The translations under genes were made by a program, and so were the position numbers. A stretch of 6,051 nt of DNA from Trebonia sp. (GTDB lineage Bacteria > Actinomycetota > Actinomycetes > Streptosporangiales > Streptosporangiaceae): NCBI GenBank assembly GCA_030038035.1, contig JASHPP010000702.1, positions 1 to 6,051 on the forward strand, given 5' to 3'. A model generated the notes under the pieces. The model was not told the DNA's origin. It did not search any database and saw nothing but the letters and a program-made list of their open reading frames with translations. Positions 5,645-6,051 of this stretch are shown in pieces (position 1 is the first letter of the stretch; every line of letters starts with the position of its first letter).

Positions 5645-6051
5645 AGAGCGAGACCGGAACATCGAGCAAGCGCAGTGCGTGAGCCTTGGCCGCGGCCTCG
5701 GTCCGCGTGGCGGCACCCAGCTTGGCGAGGATGTTGGAGACGTGAACGCTGGCGGTCTTGGGCGAGATGAACAGGGCGGCCGCGATTTCCCTGTTGGACT
5801 GGCCGGCGGCGACGAGGCGAAGCACCTCGAACTCCCGCCCGGTCAGTCCGGGGTGCCAGGCTTGTGTAGCCGGACCGCCGTCCTCGCCACCGTGGCTCCC
5901 CTCGCCGGTGCCGGTGCCGTCGGCGTTCCCGGCCGCGCCGGACCCGGCCGCGCCGGACCCGGCCAGGGAGATGCCGGCCCGGCGGGCGAGCGCGGCGGCT
6001 TCGCTGGCCAGCGGACGTGCCCGCAACCCGGCGGCAAGCCCGGCGGCGCGC
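5643..6051 (-). CDS. LuxR-family transcriptional regulator, C-terminal part (probably large ATP-binding LAL type); 5' end outside window
   Basis: The frame is open to the right edge, so only the last 135 codons are seen. The visible protein starts with an Ala/Leu/Arg-rich helical end (AAGLRARPLASEAAALARRAGI). This resembles the last tetratricopeptide-like helices of large LuxR regulators with an N-terminal AAA/NB-ARC ATPase. A Gly/Ala/Ser linker follows, then a complete LuxR/GerE helix-turn-helix at about 5660-5846: LTGREFEVLRLVAAGQSNREIAAALFIS and KTASVHVSNILAKLGAATRTEAAAKA. The recognition helix is TASVHVSNILAKLG, with the usual T-V-H/K-V-H-V-S-N-I pattern. It binds DNA as a dimer and probably activates pathway genes, which cannot be identified here. 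The linker has a 15-bp duplication. The LAL assignment rests only on the pre-linker helices; a NarL-type receiver regulator is less likely because of the sequence before the linker. Confidence 0.88.
   Translation of the reverse strand, partial: RAAGLAAGLRARPLASEAAALARRAGISLAGSGAAGSGAAGNADGTGTGEGSHGGEDGGPATQAWHPGLTGREFEVLRLVAAGQSNREIAAALFISPKTASVHVSNILAKLGAATRTEAAAKAHALRLLDVPVSL
5931..5960. repeat. 15-bp perfect tandem duplication in the LuxR-regulator linker
   Basis: Two copies of ggccgcgccggaccc (5931-5945, 5946-5960), with the first four bases of a third copy following. On the coding strand they give Gly-Ser-Gly-Ala-Ala twice, in the linker between the helical domain and the HTH. A neighbouring 6-bp gccggt repeat lies at 5904-5919. 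Confidence 0.9.

Noticed and set aside
195..5645. bldA-type control through TTA codons
   Set aside because: I checked every plus-strand taa I could find (near 3844, 4964, 5070, 5631); none is an in-frame TTA in a called gene.
1..6051. CRISPR array, tRNA/rRNA gene or insertion sequence
   Set aside because: No spaced repeats, no tRNA-like cloverleaf, no transposase motifs and no terminal inverted repeats were seen.

Overview
The window is about 70% G+C, with GC-rich third codon positions and genes typical of a filamentous or otherwise high-GC actinobacterium. These include a soluble poly-HAMP hybrid kinase, a C-terminal LuxR domain of the large-ATPase type, and an Ala/Arg-rich conserved actinobacterial small protein. 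I cannot name a genus from the sequence. No insertion sequence, CRISPR array, tRNA, rRNA or integration junction was seen. The region reads as chromosomal regulatory DNA, not a mobile island.

Layout: the left edge holds the last 51 codons of a hexapeptide-repeat (left-handed beta-helix) acyltransferase on the + strand. It converges on a series of six genes, all on the - strand. In transcription order from the right edge these are: the C-terminal part of a LuxR-family regulator (cut by the window edge); a 122-aa conserved protein of unknown function that looks leaderless; an SPFH/band-7 membrane protein; a 70-aa ribbon-helix-helix (RHH) protein 19 bp behind it; a 928-aa cytoplasmic hybrid histidine kinase; and a 212-aa output-less response regulator one base behind the kinase stop.

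Two modules stand out. The kinase and response regulator form a tight pair with HAMP repeats, GAF, HisKA, HATPase and receiver, plus a second receiver with a helical tail. Neither protein has a DNA-binding or enzymatic output. The arrangement resembles the OsaA/OsaB osmoadaptation pair of Streptomyces (from memory, similarity not computed). The SPFH and RHH genes form a second small operon. Its promoter carries a perfect 12-bp palindrome in the spacer and two 11-bp direct repeats overlapping the -10, which is where a small RHH repressor would be expected to bind its own operator. This self-controlled membrane-scaffold operon is the most testable new proposal in the window.

Smaller observations are three in-frame tandem duplications in linkers or loops (9-bp x3, 15-bp x2, 15-bp x2), a 46-residue HAMP period in the kinase, and a dyad in the kinase leader. 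Intergenic stretches are all under 300 bp and are described individually.
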